Below are positions 11,181 to 22,934 of a stretch of DNA of 64,000 bases, one piece after another. Origin of the DNA: Ceratotherium simum simum (lineage: Eukaryota > Chordata > Mammalia > Perissodactyla > Rhinocerotidae). Below the pieces are notes generated by a model. The model did no database searches, was not told the DNA's origin, and saw nothing but the letters and a program-made list of their open reading frames with translations. The position numbers were made by a program, and so were the translations under genes. The stretch covers positions 16,928,759 through 16,992,758 of the forward strand of contig NW_004454170.1 of assembly GCF_000283155.1 (NCBI RefSeq). Direction: 5' to 3'. How positions within the stretch are numbered: the first letter of the stretch is position 1; each line of letters begins with the position of its first letter.

Positions 11181-11835
11181 GCATCCTTGGCTGCTTCATT
11201 TATTTATTCATTCATGCATTTATTAAGCAGCTATTTCTGTCACACATTGTCCCAGGCACTTGATATACATAAGAGAAGAAAACAGACTGAACATTCTTGC
11301 TTTCATGGATTTTATATTCTAGCAAGAGGAAGACAGATAATAAATAATAAGCATAATAAATACATACAATATTTAATGTTAGAAGATGTTAATGCTATGG
11401 AAACAAGAAACAGTAGAGCAGAGTAAAGAAGATCAGGGGTGCCTGAGGGGAGGTTGCAGTATTAGACAGGTGGTCAGGACTAGATGTCATTGAGAAAGAG
11501 ATTTCGAAGACTTGAAGGAAGTGGTTAACTTGGCTCATATCTGCGGGTAGAGTGATCAAGGTAGAGGGAAGTGCTAGAGCACAGGCACAAAGAGGGAAGA
11601 TGTCTGGTGTGTTCAAGGAACAGCAAGGAAGCCAGTGTAGCTGAATCAGAGAGAGCAGAGAGGAGAGTAGTAGAAGAGGGTTCGGAGAAGTGGTGAGCGT
11701 GGGGGAGGAACTGATCCTACAGGGCCTTGCAAGCCATTGTAAGGACTTTGGCTTTCACTTTGGGCAAAATGGGAAGTCATTTCAGGATTTTTGAGAAGTG
11801 ACATGATCTGGCATGTTTCAAAAGGATCACCCTGG
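11181..11835 (-). mobile_element. L2 LINE, antisense, left part of a split copy
   Basis: Starts with the complement of the L2 3' end ('tttattcattcatgcattta', 'gtcccaggcacttgatatac'). It continues through 'ggaacagcaaggaagccag', 'agggccttgcaagccattg' and 'gtgacatgatctggcatg' to 'aaaaggatcaccctgg'. The same element resumes at 16496 with 'ggatcactctggctc', so it was split by the retroelement between. Confidence 0.82.
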
Positions 11836-12891
11836 AAAGATGGCAGCAGCAGTGGCAGCATAGTTTTGGATATTTCTGAATCCCCACATAGCAGACAGAG
11901 AAATCAGAATGAAAACAAAAAACCCTTGGACAATATTTAGCTAAAAACTAGGTGACAAGGTATCCTCATGAACCCCAAAAGGGAAATGGAAAGAAAGAAA
12001 TCATCAAAAGCCACAAGACCTGCCTGGTATCAGCATCTCTGCAGAAGGCAGAAACAGGGCATTTGATGGACCTGAGGACAGGAGAACCATAAAATAGGCA
12101 ACAGTTATTCACTGGAAGGTGCAGGAGGCCAATTTGAGAAGAGCATTTCACCGGTGGGTGAATGCGGGGGCCTGTGGTAAGGCCCGTGGGGCTGGAGCAC
12201 ACTAGTCCCTCTGAACTTCTGAGGGTGACCATCCCAATCTCCCTTCCTAGACACAGTCCTACTTGAGGAGAAACGGCTGGGAGTGGATTCAAAATTGAAC
12301 AAAGTAGAGTGATGCAGAAAGAGAAGCTCCAGAGCAAAGTGGTGGAGGGAAAGAGAACCAGGAAATCTCAGAAAGCAAGCCATCAGGGCTTGTTTGGTTT
12401 TTAACATTACACAAAAAACAACAGAAGAAGAAGCCCTGTAAAATTAGAAAAGCTACCTGAATCAAGCTTCTTCTAACAGTTCTGGAAAATATAATTGACA
12501 TAAAAATGGGCAACAGAAAAGTATCAAATTTAAATCCATGCAAAAAACTGTTATGACAAAAAACACAGTAATAATAAGAATAACATTTCTACAGATCATG
12601 AAATCATTCGAGAAAGACATGACCAAAAAAGATCAAAACTATAGTATAGTTTTTCAAAATGAAATAAAAGATACTAAGAAAATGTCTTAAATCAGAATTA
12701 GAGAAACATAAAACAGAATTAGATAAGCTGAGAAATGGGGTCAAAAACTCAAGAAATAATTAGAAGTAAAAGGAAAAATATCAAAGTAAATATCAAATTA
12801 GAAAGAACACAAAAGCAAATACATATAACAAATAATACCTTAATAGAAAGTAAAAAGGCAGAAAATTTTAAATATCAAAAAATAATGAAGA

Positions 12892-13137
12892 GGGGCCAGC
12901 TGGGTGGCGCAAGCGGTTAAGAGCTCACGTTCTGCTGCGGTGGCCTGGGGTTCACCGGTTCGCATCCCGGGCACGCACTGATACACCGCTTGGCAAGCCA
13001 TGCTGTGGCGGCGTCCCATATAAAGTGGAGGAAGATGGCCATGGATGTTAGCCCAGGGCCAGTCTTTCTCAGCAAAAAAGAGGAGGATTGGCAGACGTTA
13101 GCTCAGGGCCGATCTTCCTCACCAAAAAACATAAAAT
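12892..13137 (+). mobile_element. ERE SINE (ERE1 type), sense
   Basis: Complete element from 'ggggccagctgggtggcgc' to an A-rich tail, with tRNA-like A and B box regions ('ggtggcgcaagcggttaag', 'ggttcgcatcccgg'). A perfect 13-bp TSD, aaaataatgaaga, is at 12879-12891 and 13138-13150. It lies inside the HAL1-like element. Confidence 0.94.
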
Positions 13138-13561
13138 AAAATAATGAAGATAAGGATTTGAAAGAAAGGGATAAATATTTCAAGTTGGCAAAAAGATACA
13201 ACATAAAGATAATGAGAATCCTGAAGAAGAAAACCAACACAAAGAAATAGAATGAATACTAAACATTCTAACTCAAGAAAATTTTCCTAAATTGTGAAAA
13301 AAAGAAAGAAAAAGATTTGAAACTTTCTATTGAAAGAGCATATAATGTACTGGCGAATAAACATATATTAGTAAAATTCTTAGACTTTAAAGACAACAAA
13401 CAAAAAAATCCTTTGAACATCTCGGTAAAAAGAGCATGTTACTTATAAGGGAAAGAAACTAGTTTATCATCAGACTTTTTGCCAGCAATGCTTTATGCCA
13501 GATGCAACTGGAGGAACATGTTTAAGGTACTCAAGAAAAGAAAATGTGAACTAAAGACTTT

Positions 13562-13774
13562 TTTTTTTAATTTTTATTTATTTTATTTTTTTTTCCCCCC
13601 AAAGCCCCAGTAGATAGTTGTATGTCATATTTGCACATCCTTCTAGTTGCTGTATGTGGGACGCCGCCTCAGCATGGCCGGAGAAGCGGTGCGTCAGTGC
13701 GCACCCGGGATCCGAACCCAGGCCGCCAGCAGCCGAGCATGAGCACTTAACCACTAAGCCATGGGGTCGGCCCA
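13562..13774 (-). mobile_element. ERE SINE (TAGATAGTTG-tail type), antisense
   Basis: Complement of the ERE subtype with 'aagccccagtagatagttg'. TSD aactaaagacttt is at 13549-13561 and 13775-13787. Inserted in the HAL1-like element. Confidence 0.94.
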
Positions 13775-13903
13775 AACTAAAGACTTTAAATCCACAAAAC
13801 TTACCAAGTAGAAAGGGCCCTGACAAATTTATCAACATGCAAGAACTCAAGGAATATTGTTTCCATGAACCCTTCTTAAGTAATTTTCTAAAAATTTTCT
13901 TCA

Positions 13904-14158
13904 GGGGCCAGCCCGGTGGTGTAATGGTTAAGTTCACGTGTTCTGCTTCAGTGGCCTGGGGTTCGTGGGTTCGTATCCTGAGTATCCTGAGAGTGGACCT
14001 ACACACCGCTCATCAAGCCATGCTGTGGCGGTGTCCCACATACAAAAAATAGAGGAAGATTGGCACAGATTTTAGCTCAGCGACAATCTTCCTCAAGCAA
14101 AAAGAAGAAGATTGGCCACAGATGTTAGCTCAGGGCCAATCTTCCTCACCAAAAAAAA
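13904..14158 (+). mobile_element. ERE SINE (ERE1 type), sense, diverged
   Basis: Begins 'ggggccagcccggtggtgta' and ends in a long A tract. The approximate TSD aaaattttcttca repeats near 14158-14175 with slippage in the T run. A short internal 'gtatcctgagtatcctgaga' duplication marks this copy. Inserted in the HAL1-like element. Confidence 0.9.
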
Positions 14159-14418
14159 AAAAATTTTTTTCTTCAGACAACTGAAATGACTTGAGAATAA
14201 CTGGCATAAGGACTGTTGGTGAGTATTAAATTTATAGTTACTATAGAATTAGATTAAATGAGAGTTAAAGGCATAGGACATAGTATATGTAATAGCTATG
14301 TGCTCTGACAATGTAAATTTAGTATAACCATTAAAAAATGAAAAGGAAGAGAATAGAGATGACATAAGCAAAAGTTTTTAAACTATTTTCAATAATCATA
14401 ATTGGTGGTGGTATTATT

Positions 14419-14632
14419 TATTTTTTTTAAAGATTTTATTTATTTTATTTTTTCCCTCCAAAGCCCCAGTAGATAGTTGTATGTCATAGCTGCACATCCT
14501 TCTAGTTGCTGTATGTGGGACTCAGCCTCAGGATGGACGGAGAAGTGGTGCCTCGATGCGCACCCGGGATCCGAACCCGGGCCACCAGCATTGCAGCGCG
14601 CGCACTTAACCACCAAGCCACAGGGCTGGCCC
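14419..14632 (-). mobile_element. ERE SINE (TAGATAGTTG-tail type), antisense
   Basis: A perfect 15-bp TSD, ggtggtggtattatt, is at 14404-14418 and 14633-14647. The body is the complement of the subtype with 'aagccccagtagatagttg'. Inserted in the HAL1-like element. Confidence 0.94.
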
Positions 14633-14960
14633 GGTGGTGGTATTATTGATTGTTATTCTGAAACTGTTGTATTTATAATGTAGGATAAAGCAAATGAGTA
14701 ATTGTGGGATATTCTAATTCTATTTTCCCTAGGTCCTTGAGAAATAAGATTCTCAGAATTTGAATTGGAAACATGTCTTGAATTTAAATTGGAAATATCA
14801 TTATTAATTCATAAGAGTTTTATCTTCAAATAGATATATTTTTCCCCTAGTTCTGTCTACTAAAATGGCTAAGAAACACTCCAGTTCTGGGCAACAAAAA
14901 TGTTCAAGATGAGCCTGGGACATGTTTTCACACCAGATAGTGGAAAATTATCAAAGACTA

Positions 14961-15369
14961 TGTATTAGTTTTGAAGGTTGCTGCAACCAGGTGCCACAAA
15001 CTGGGAAGTTGAAAACAACAGAATTTTATTGTCTCACAGTTCTGGAGGCTAGCAGTCTGAAATCAAGGTGTCGGTAAGACTGGTTCTTTCTGGAAACTCT
15101 GAGGGAGAATCTGTTTCACGCCTTTCTCTACCTTCTGGTCATTGTTGACAATCCTTGGCTTGTAGACGCGTCACTACAATCTCTGCCTCCATGGTCACAT
15201 GACATTCTCTCTTCTTATGACAGTCATATTGGATTTAGGGCCCACCCTAATCCAGTATGACCTCATCTTAATTTGATTACCCCTGCAAAGACCCTATTTC
15301 CAAATACGGTCACATTCACAGGTTCTGGGTAAACACAAATTTTGTGGGGACACTATTCAACCCAGCACA
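14961..15369 (-). mobile_element. MLT1-type (ERVL-MaLR) solo LTR, antisense
   Basis: It begins tgtattagttttgaagg and ends caacccagcaca, the complement of an MLT1-type LTR. Internal matches include 'tctcacagttctggaggct' and 'gcccaccctaatccagtatg'. The 5-bp TSD gacta (14956-14960 and 15370-15374) is the length expected for this class and gives exact ends. It interrupts the HAL1-like element. Confidence 0.9.
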
Positions 15370-16495
15370 GACTACTAGGGTCAGGTCAAAAGCACTCAGC
15401 CTGAAGATGCTCTCACTAGCCAAAATTTGGATGAAATAAAGTATTTTCTTCTAGAGGAGGCTCTTCAACTTGGATAATTATAGGCAGACAAATAAATGAA
15501 AAAAAAGTCACAAATCTAAGATGAGAATTGAAGGGCCATGAAAATCATTTCATTTTAATGATCTTGCTTGGCATTTCTGACAAGCATAAGTTTTTGAGCT
15601 TCAGTAAGGATAAAAATTGCAAATAGCTGAAACCTGTTATACATGTGTAAATCTATGAGCTCAAAATTACACACACACATACACATATAATAAAAATTGG
15701 TCACCTTTTGAGGATGACAGAAACCAATTTATTATCTGAAAACTGAGGAAATAAGTGGGAAGAACCAAGTACTTGTGCTAACATTCCTGTATCATCTGTA
15801 ATGCTACAGAATAAGGAAACATCTCCTCATAAAACTGAAGTGAAAGCAAAATCATACAATTAGAATTGCACAAAATAAAAAGGGTGAAAGCTAAAAAATA
15901 AAGAATGAAAGCCAGACTTTATGTGCCTCCTGTTGAAAGCACATACCACAGTTTGCCAAAGGGATCAAACTGGAGTCTGATCAGACTCTGGGTCCAGCTT
16001 TCAATGTGCAGGACATACAGACGACAAAGAAAAATGTCGAAATGCACCATGAGTGTTCAACAGGTGAAACCCAGACTGGGGGGAGTAGCAGGTCACACGG
16101 CCCAGGTTCTTCAACAGAAAAACTGTAAGGAAAAGAAAGGCATGGAAGGGATCCTGTAGATTAAGAGTCTTACAAGATACCAAATTTTAAACACTAGGCA
16201 AGTCTAAACTGTGGTACCTAGGGATGCCCACGTGGATGATAAAACCATAAAGAAACACAAGGAAGTGAGTACTATAAAATCAGGATATTGGTTACTGTTG
16301 GGGGCAGAGAGGGGCTGTGACTGGGGTGGGGCACATGGAGGGGGTTCTGGAGTGGCTGTTAACACTCGTTTCTTGACCTGGGTGGTGATTACAGGGTGTA
16401 CACCTTACAATAATTCATGGAGCTGGGTATTTGTTTGGAGTTTTATTGTATCTTTATATTTTTTACAATAAAACGGTGAAAGAAAAAAAAGGTCT

Positions 16496-17035
16496 GGATC
16501 ACTCTGGCTCTAGGTTAAAAGTAAATTATAGGGTTGCAAGAGTAGAAGCAGGGAGACCAGGTAGGAGGCTGTTACAGTAATCTAGGTGAGAGAGAAGACA
16601 CTGGATCATACTAGAGGAGGTGGTACAGAGTAGTCAGATTCTGGATATATTTTGAAGATAAGCCAACAGGATTTCCTGATGGTTTGGATGTGTGGTCTGA
16701 GAGAAAGGGAGGAGTCAAGGATGATTCTGGGACTTTGGGCCTGAACAACTAGAAGGATGAAGTTGCCATTAGCTAAAACAAGGACCGTTACGGATGTTAG
16801 AGATTTTCTGTTTTGCGTGGGGGAGTAGGATAAGAGTTCAGTTTGAATAAGTTGAATTCGAGATAGCTATTGGATGTGCAAATGTTGAATCGGGAGTCCT
16901 AGGGGACTTTTTTTTTTTTTTTTAAGAAATCAGAAGTCCAACAGTCAGGAGAGGTGCCTGGGCCGGAGATGATATCTTTGGGAGTCATTAGCATAGAGAC
17001 AGTACTCACATAGATATAGATGGCAGATGGAGTCA
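16496..17035 (-). mobile_element. L2 LINE, antisense, right part of the split copy
   Basis: Continues the copy ending at 11835: 'ggatcactctggctc', 'agcagggagaccaggtagga', 'tacagtaatctaggtgagag', 'ggatatattttgaag', 'gagtcaaggatgattctg'. An internal T run (16911-16923) is a later change. Confidence 0.82.
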
Positions 17036-17240
17036 GATGATTTGAGGTTAAACTTCCTGCTTCCTAGCTTGTGCCATCCTCCACAAGTTATTTACTGTCT
17101 CTGTTAATTATTCACTTTCTTCACTGGAATTATCGTATGGTACCCACCTCATAAGGTTGTGGGGCTGTGAGTTTGAAATGAGATAAAGTGTGTCAACTGT
17201 TTAGCAGAGTCCTTACATAGCAAAGCACTAGGTAATTCTC
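17036..17240 (+). mobile_element. MIR SINE
   Basis: MIR order is recognisable but diverged: 'cacaagttatttactgtctc', 'acccacctcataaggttgtg', 'aaatgagataaagtgtg', 'gcactaggtaatt'. Confidence 0.6.
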
Positions 17241-18274
17241 AGGTTTGTTCCCAGTTTGTATCCATCCTGTGTTCCATTTTCTAAAGCCCAGGTTTCCTGG
17301 TAGTGTATCCAATAGATGAATTGAAGCAGTTAATGTCGGTAATGGTTTAGGAGCTGTTCAGACATGATCAACACACACATTTTCACAAATGCTTTTAAAG
17401 CCATGACTTAAAGAAGTAAATCACAAGGGAAACATTTGGCCCTCAGCAGAAGCAGTGGGACGACATCGCCAATGGAGGAAGCTCAATTCTCTGCCAAACA
17501 GAAGACCTCTCTTGAGTCTTGCCCTAAAAATAAGCTCATGACGAATGCCCTGCAGGCCGCAGAAGTATTTGCTCCAGTTTGACCCTTACCCAGAGGCCTC
17601 TCTGTTTCTTAGCCTGAGTAGATTGAACTCAGTTCTTTTCCTGTTGGGCCACTGAGCATGGAGAAAGTAGCACTGAATGATGGAGAAGGGGACACTGAGT
17701 TCAACTTCTGAAGGATTTTTCAGGTTAGAGGCTCAGAGTCTTATGTTCTGGGATCTGGAGAGTGTGATCACTCTCTCCCAGGGCCGCTCTGGGCCCAGGG
17801 TTCAAAGCCATGGGTGTGTGAGGAGAATTCACCACCCCCCGTAATCTCTGCATCACCTCACAGAGAAGAGAGAGCAGAAGCATTTGGTGATAGAAAAATT
17901 GCCTGCATTTTCCTTGCTCCCTCTTTAGCACCCAGCCTCAGGTCTCTTAGCCACGCAATGCACAGAGCTTAGCTCCTCAGCGCCCACCCTTCCTGACAGA
18001 CCCTTAGGCAACGGGCAAGAAGGTATGTCCAGCCAGGGGACAAGTGGACACCCCCGTTCCAGGCCCAGCCTTACACTACACAAACAATCAACGTTCAGTT
18101 CCCAGAAGTCACCTTTGGCCTCTGAGACAAAAAATTACATAGGAGAAGAGGATGTAGGGTATCTGTCCCATAGAGGAGACAGTATTTGTGTGGTTGTAGG
18201 TTTTCAGTGATGGCGTCTCCTCACGCTCTGTAGATTCCCAGGAGGCAGGTGTGGGACTCGGGAGCGCTAATCGT
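17241..18274. other. Unassigned stretch
   Basis: No recognised repeat or exon. Confidence 0.4.
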
Positions 18275-18450
18275 TGTACATTATAGGATTTATATTTTGA
18301 GATTTATGTTGGCCCTCAGGATATCCATAAACCTTCTGAAATTGTGTAAAAATTTGATAATTATGTACATTTTTTTCCTAGAGAGTTTGGCTAGTTTTTG
18401 TCAGATTCTTTGTGTGTGTGTGAGACCAAAAAGTTTTAAATAAAAACAGC
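18275..18450 (+). mobile_element. Probable hAT-type DNA transposon fragment
   Basis: 'catttttttcctagagag' and 'tttttgtcagattctt', followed by a 'gtgagaccaaaaagtttt' end, resemble a mammalian hAT-type repeat. The match is weak and the left limit is unknown. Confidence 0.35.
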
Positions 18451-18609
18451 AACACTGTCCCTTCACAATAAAAGAGCAACACCTCTTTTATTATTCCTAC
18501 ATGGTAAAACATGTTCTCCGTTTCACGTTGTGCTACCTTCTCTCATAATTTTCTAACCATTAAAAAAACTAATAAAAAAACACTCATAAATATTTCTCCA
18601 GGGAATTCG

Positions 18610-18800
18610 AGTGTTCAAAGCTCTCAGTGCCCTTTAAAAACCTTCACGGAGCCCCTGTGAGGCTAAGTACTACGACTGCCGCATTTGAGAGAGGAGGAAA
18701 CCGGGGCTCAGTGAGGCAGGAAGATGACCCGAGATGCCCCAAGGCAGGGTTCAGTTCAGATCCTTCTGCCTCTGGACGCAATTCTTTCTCATTTTACACA
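18610..18800 (-). mobile_element. MIR SINE, antisense
   Basis: Complement of MIR: 'gaggaggaaaccggggctca', then 'cagggttcagttcagatcc' and 'tgcctctggacgcaattc'. Diverged. Confidence 0.6.
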
Positions 18801-20007
18801 GAGCTGAGATAGTACATGATGCCACTCCATTTGTACCCAGATGCCAAGACATTGTGTGCACATAGAAAAAAGTTTCACTAAGGCAACAGATACTCAGTTT
18901 TGGATGGAAAGAATGACTCGCTTCATTTGTAGACAACTTTCCTTTGACAATCTTACTAGGGTGTGTGGGTGTGGCGGGGGGGGAGAGTGGGGGCTGGCGG
19001 GTGGCGGTGGGGGTGGTGCTGGGAGGCTGGTTTTTCAGAAGCAATTGAGGGGCTAGGGTGGAAAAATATTCTTACACAGGAAAATATCCTCTTTCTACCA
19101 GTTCTCAGGAACGTCTCCTGCCATAGCCAGTCTCCTAATTTTCATCTGTAAGGGGTGGTGACTGAAAGGAGCTTTGCATCAAGTTCAAACAGCCGCCCAC
19201 TCACATTTTTCTAGCCCACAGACTGTTTTCCTACCCAACAAGCATCGCCCTCTGTCACTGCAGTGCTATCTCTGGTGGCTGTAACAGTACCCTGAAGACA
19301 TATCTTAGACAGGTCAGGAGTTCACATTTTTATTAAGTTCCTCATTTGCCACCTGTGTTCTTTTTGGACTGGCTTAACATTCCCCAGGCCATGGAGAACA
19401 GGCTGCAGGGGAGCTGTGCCGTACTGATTTCAAGCTGCAGTTCCCTGTTGTTGTCGTTCTCTTTAATCTGTGTCTGTAATCTCTAGAAACCCTGCTGTGT
19501 CGTGTGCCCTCTCACAGTCTCCTGGGTCCACAGTAGCTTCCTGGCACGGATAGACTCAGGGTCCCCAGGACTACCATCTCCCATGTCCTTCGCTGCCCCT
19601 AGCCTCGCCTCTTTCTTTTCTGTCCCTGGAGCTTGAACCCAGAGTACAAATGCACAGACTCCGTCTTGTTATGTAAGTTTCCTGGTCCCTGAGCTGGATG
19701 ACTCAGCATGAGGTGGTGCTCCACTGTTTCCTAGCCTGGGGCAGCATGCTAGCCAGCACCAGGTCAGCAAACTGGAATGGAAAACAAGGCTTTCTAATGG
19801 GGTCCAGCTGAGCAGTTCATTCCCAGTGGTGTCTGGTGAGCCCAGGAAATCCCTGGGAACCACCCAAGGGCTGTTCGAGCTAAGCCATGGTTGGAATTCT
19901 CCATGTCCCTGCTCACCTCCTGTTTCCTCTTCTCACCTTTGCTGAGGATCACAGAAGGTTCACATTCAGTTTCCCCTTTGCCTTGGGGCTGTCACTTTCT
20001 GGGTCCC
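18801..20007. other. Unassigned stretch with a G-rich tract
   Basis: Apart from the G-rich tract at 18958-19024, nothing is recognised. Confidence 0.4.
18958..19024 (+). repeat. G-rich low-complexity tract, G-quadruplex potential
   Basis: About 67 bp with at least five separate runs of three or more G, including a run of eight ('gcggggggggagag'), spaced by 1-6 bases. This fits the usual G-quadruplex rule on the plus strand. Confidence 0.75.
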
Positions 20008-20372
20008 TGTTATGAACTGAATGTTTGTGTCCCGCCAGAATTCATATGGTGAAGCCCTAGCCCCCGAAATGTGACGGTGTTACTTTGAGAAGTAATTAGT
20101 TTTAGATGAGTCATGAAGGTACAGCCCCCATGCTGGGATTAGTACCTTATAAGAAGAGGAAGAGACCAGAGCGCCTGGCCCCGCCCCTTCTCCGCTATGT
20201 GAGGATACAGGGACAAGGCAGCCATCTGCAAGCCAGGAAGAGGGCCCTCGCCAGAACCTGACAATGCTGGCACCCTGATCTCAGACTTCCAGCCTCCAGA
20301 ACTGTGAGAAATGAATGTCTGTTGTTTAAGCCACAAAGTCTGTGGTATTTTGTTATAGCAGCCCAAACAACA
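20008..20372 (+). mobile_element. MLT1-type (ERVL-MaLR) solo LTR, sense
   Basis: It opens tgttatgaactgaatg and runs through 'gtttgtgtcccgccagaatt', 'ctatgtgaggatacaggga', 'cagcctccagaactgtgaga' and 'ggtattttgttatagcagcc'. Length and order match MLT1. The flanking 5-mers differ, so the TSD has decayed or my ends are off by a few bases. Confidence 0.88.
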
Positions 20373-20894
20373 TATAGCAACCTATAGCAGCCTATAACAA
20401 CCAGGTAGCCCCACTTTGTCTTAGTCAAAGAGAGTCCCACTTACCTGAGTCCTCATCTCTACGTTCTAGCGAGGCTCAGGCAGGAAGTGATGCTGGTGCA
20501 GGAGGATGCACCCTTGGGTATGGCTTGACCTGGCCGCAAACTCTCTCTCTCCTCCGCCACAGGTCCCAAGCACGGAGTAGGAAGTCAGTTGGGAACGCTG
20601 GTTATGGAGAGGACAGATGTTGGCTGATTCTGGTCTTGAATCTGGCTCTCCCTCATTTCCCTCCCCTGCAGGCTTCACCCTGAGTTTTCTTTCCTTTCCA
20701 GGACAGGGATAGGTGCTGGCATCCCACTAACTATTGGACTAGGAGCCAGAGACCTCAGATTCTGGTATAGGTTGGCTGCTAAGCAGGTTTTCAGGGGAAG
20801 GCAGCTCACTTTTTCTCCGTGTCCCAGGGAGTCATCTAAGTGACACCTGCCTTAGAATTGTTACTCCTTCATTAATAAAAATTGTGTGGCATCT
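20373..20894. other. Unassigned stretch
   Basis: Starts with a short 'tatagcaacc/tatagcagcc/tataacaacc' triplet of 10-bp units (about 20373-20402), then nothing recognised. Confidence 0.4.
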
Positions 20895-21190
20895 CTTCCC
20901 AGTGTTGGCATATGGTGCTAAAAAGCTGTGATTGCTGCTCTCATGGAGCTTGCGTTCCAGAGTGAGGAGACAATTAACAAGGAAAACAGGTAATAAAGAT
21001 AAGTACTGATTGTGACGAGTGCTCTGAGAGAGATAGACGGAATGATGAAATAGAGAGTAACTTGGAGGGTGGAGTAAAGAGTAACTTGGAGGAGGTGATA
21101 TTTGTTTAAAAGCCTCCACCTGCAAGCTGAAAAGGAGCCAGCCCTGTCAACCAGGGAAGAGCTTTCCAGGCAGAGTTATGGGCTAACAAA
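20895..21190 (-). mobile_element. L2 LINE fragment, antisense
   Basis: 'gctctcatggagcttgcgtt', 'agagtgaggagacaattaac', 'ttggaggaggtgatatttg' and 'gctttccaggcagagttatg' follow complement-of-L2 order. Confidence 0.72.
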
Positions 21191-22139
21191 AGCAAAAATG
21201 CTTTACAAAGTATATAGCGCAACACAGATATCAAGTTTAATATGAGTTAAACCGCCTCCATTCTCTGTGGCTTCGCCCCACATTCCTTGATCAGAGCCTG
21301 GAGTTGGCTAGCATCTGGAAATCAGTGTTAGGACAATTTAAGTCACACAGGAGCCAACATTAGGGGTCCTGGTGGGAGGGGGTGGTGGAAAGATGAGTTG
21401 ACTAAGAGTTCTGTTCTCTGTGAGGGCGTGATGATCCAATCTACACAGGGACACCCTTCTCCCCCCACAGCCTCATGTCCCCAAATGCTTCAGTTCTTTG
21501 TCACCCTTTTTTCAACCTTCAGCTGGCATTTATGGAGCACCTGCAAGGAGCTGGGGATCCTCCCCTCCTCCAGGCAGGAATTCAGGAAGTAACACCACCC
21601 TCCTCCATGTCTTAGGCCTCTTGGAGGCCACCTCTCCCACCCTGTCCATGTTTGGGTCCATTTGCTTGTTATTTTGCTGTCCAACTAGATCCCTTTGGGG
21701 AGCCAGAGGGGCTCCAAGCATGCTGTGTTTGTAAATTGATGCCATTTACCACGCAGAGGGGCCATCTAGGGGTTGGAATGTTTCTGCACATGTGTTTTCT
21801 CTCTGGACAAATGTCCAGAGGCGTGTGGAATGGTCATACAGCACATCTCCCTCAGGGAATCCCAGTAGCAAATTCTCCAACTGATCAACTGAGCAAACCT
21901 CAGCACGGTGGGCACAGTGGGGCCTACTCGTCAGATTGTCTCTGGGCACATCTCCTTAGAGCCAAGAACGCTGGACAGAGAGCCACACATCAGGGTTTCC
22001 ACCTGCTAAGCCTGGGGCCTGATCAGCAGTTTTATGCCTGTTTGTCTCTTAAAACTCCTGAAAACAAAACGACCAGCATTTGTATAGCATTTGTCTGTAT
22101 GAGTCAGCTTCAGCACATGTTGCTGCATGTCTCCCAACA
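21191..22139. other. Unassigned stretch
   Basis: No repeat recognised. A 186-codon plus-strand frame (21652-22212) runs out of it into an L2 fragment and shows no motif, so it is not called. Confidence 0.4.
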
Positions 22140-22256
22140 GAAATGTAGCTCCTGTGTGGTAGGGACATGCCTTATCAGTCTGGTGACTATCAGTGACTAT
22201 CATAGTTTGTAGAACATAAGAAACGTTTAATAAAGATTGGTTGAATGAATGAATGA
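22140..22256 (+). mobile_element. L2 LINE 3' end
   Basis: 'gtgtggtagggacatgcctt', then 'aaacgtttaataaagattgg' and 'ttgaatgaatgaatgaatcc', is the L2 3' terminus with its short TGAA repeat. Confidence 0.68.
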
Positions 22257-22934
22257 ATCCATATATGGCAGGGCACTTTGCAAAAGTTCTGGGAGTGTTA
22301 AGTGGCTTGGTTCTGATCACACAGCGTCTGAGACTTCTGAGTGTCCTTTAGGGTAAGGGTCTCTCCTAGGTAGGCACTGTTCTCAAATGCTCACACTAGA
22401 GAACAGAACAGGTGTCCCCCTGACTCATATGGCAGGGAGAAGTGTTTGTAATGACAACCAGAGGAGTGAAGGAAAAGTTTGTAAGACATACCTTCAAAGG
22501 CAGGTCGGGTGCCACGTGCTGAAAGTTGTGTGCATGAGAGGAGGGGATGAAGGGTTTGGGGTGGAGAGTGTCATTTGAATTTCCCCATGTGGCTTTGAAA
22601 CACATCATATGAGGCTTTCCCCCTACTGATTTGCCTTCCTCACGATCATCTTGCATGTTTGGCTTTAGTGAGTATGAAGACAGATTTGTTACTCTTAGCA
22701 CACCACAGCAAGAACTAAGGGAGATAGTTTGTTCCTAGAAGAAACTAATCTGAAATTACATGCTATGTGCTGGGCATTTTGTCTAGTTTAAGGGCCAGAT
22801 TCAGGAACAAAACTGACAGCTGAACACATCCTTGGTTCTCGCAGTGCACTCCAAAGGGAAACCAGCTTACAAGACTCCCTTCGCGAGCTCCCACTGCTGT
22901 CACAGTAAATTCTAACTACAGTCTGACCACACCA
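22257..22934. other. Unassigned stretch
   Basis: No recognised feature. Confidence 0.4.

Larger units (their letters stand above)
11836..16495 (+). mobile_element. HAL1-like (half-L1) retroelement, near full length
   Basis: Bounded by a 12-bp TSD matching at 11 of 12 positions: ggatcaccctgg (11824-11835) and ggatcactctgg (16496-16507). Its right end is an AATAAA-bearing 3' end (tttttacaataaaacggtg) and an A-rich tail. Internal order fits HAL1: a 5' leader, an A-rich ORF1-like zone (12.4-13.6 kb, including 'ctttttgccagcaatgcttt' and 'ggtactcaagaaaagaaaat'), then an L1M-type 3' UTR ('tttcttgacctgggtggtga'). Removing five later insertions leaves about 3.3 kb. I see no sign of an ORF2. Frames are decayed. 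A truncated L1M is the alternative. Confidence 0.68.

Noticed and set aside
13578..14052. Pair of opposite-strand frames of about 140 codons
   Set aside because: Both are translations of adjacent, oppositely oriented EREs.
21652..22212. 186-codon open frame, plus strand
   Set aside because: It ends inside an L2 3' fragment, has no motif or signal peptide, and is surrounded by frames in other phases.
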